Of a stretch of DNA of 6,543 nt, positions 6,334 to 6,543 are shown piece after piece; the first letter of the stretch is position 1; every line of letters starts with the position of its first letter. Origin of the DNA: CAZSTA01 sp964609495 [NCBI: uncultured bacterium] (lineage in GTDB: Bacteria > CAZSTA01); the NCBI GenBank assembly GCA_964609495.1, contig CAZSTA010000199.1, forward strand, positions 1-6,543, given 5' to 3'. The notes under the pieces are model-generated. The model saw nothing but the letters and a program-made list of their open reading frames with translations. It was not told where the DNA came from and ran no database searches. A program made the position numbers and the translations under genes.

Positions 6334-6543
6334 TTACTTAACTATCGCCATCTTCTCAAGAGCTTCCACTTTCCTCTCCTCATCTCTTGCTTCTAGCTTG
6401 TAGATATATACCCCATTGTCTATTAACTCTCCTTTCTCATCTAAGCCGTCCCATTCATACTCGTTGTATCCTGCTTCAGATGGCAATCCCTCTATCTTCC
6501 TCACTAATTCCCCGGCTACGGTGTAGAGCTTCAAGGTTACTCT
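6334..6543 (-). CDS. C-terminal end of a secreted/surface protein with FlgD-type Ig-like tail (5' end outside window)
   Basis: The frame is open to the right edge, so the TTG at 6534 is not a start. The 69 visible residues begin RVTLKLYTVAGELVRKIEG and continue through E-Y-E-W-D-G-L-D-E-K-G-E-L-I and N-G-V-Y-I-Y-K-L-E-A to a final K-M-A-I-V-K. This is the FlgD Ig-like domain pattern ('v.iYt..GelVr.l......WdG.d..G....nGvY.ykl.a......kmaivk'). In many bacteria without cultured members this domain closes long secreted proteins carrying propeller, Ig or peptidase domains, and it resembles type IX-type sorting tails in size and position. The catalytic or binding part lies outside the window, so the function of the whole protein is unknown. 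It is convergent with the glycan genes and need not belong to their pathway. Confidence 0.8.
   Translation of the reverse strand, partial: RVTLKLYTVAGELVRKIEGLPSEAGYNEYEWDGLDEKGELIDNGVYIYKLEARDEERKVEALEKMAIVK

Noticed and set aside
1-6543. CRISPR arrays, tRNA or rRNA genes, insertion sequences, toxin-antitoxin or phage genes
   Set aside because: No regularly spaced repeats, transposase motifs, terminal inverted repeats or structural RNA signatures were found when reading both strands by eye.

Overview
The window is bacterial DNA of moderate, AT-leaning composition. It is dense with ATA isoleucine and AGA/AGG arginine codons. Genes are packed tightly on the + strand, and one gene enters from the right on the - strand. 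The organism cannot be named from this sequence. The right-hand gene ends in a FlgD-type Ig-like C-terminal module (VAGELVRKIEG...WDGLDEKGE...NGVYIYKLEA). That kind of tail is common on secreted proteins of poorly cultured phyla such as Poribacteria, WOR-3 and Latescibacteria, so an uncultured lineage of this sort is a reasonable guess and no more.

Layout: (1) 1-525, the C-terminal part of a SAM-dependent methyltransferase, cut by the left edge. (2) 522-2084, a 14-helix-type MurJ/MviN (MVF family) flippase, overlapping gene 1 by four bases. (3) A 53-base gap holding a good sigma-70-like promoter (TGGTCA, 17 bases, TATAAT). (4) 2138-3121, a GT2-family glycosyltransferase. (5) 3109-4734, a GT-C (PMT/ArnT-like) integral membrane glycosyltransferase, overlapping gene 4 by 13 bases. 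(6) 4731-6176, a B12-binding-domain radical SAM enzyme, overlapping gene 5 by four bases and preceded by a strong Shine-Dalgarno sequence. (7) A 157-base convergent spacer with an 11-bp perfect hairpin that looks like a terminator. (8) 6334-6543 on the - strand, the C-terminal end of a probable secreted or surface protein.

The five + strand genes read as one segment of a surface glycan or glycolipid locus. A cytoplasmic GT2 enzyme adds sugars to a lipid carrier or lipid. A MurJ-family flippase could move the lipid-linked product across the membrane. A GT-C enzyme, which by family habit uses polyprenyl-phosphate sugars on the outer face, would transfer a sugar there. The methyltransferase and the B12/radical SAM enzyme would supply modifications. 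The order and overlaps are read directly from the sequence; the shared pathway is inferred.

The points most worth a second look are three. The MurJ homologue lacks the arginines that canonical MurJ uses to bind lipid II. The GT2 enzyme has isoleucine where its family has the aspartate of the 'ED' motif. The HpnJ-like radical SAM enzyme lies in a glycan locus with no hopanoid genes in view. No CRISPR array, tRNA, rRNA, insertion sequence or phage gene was seen.
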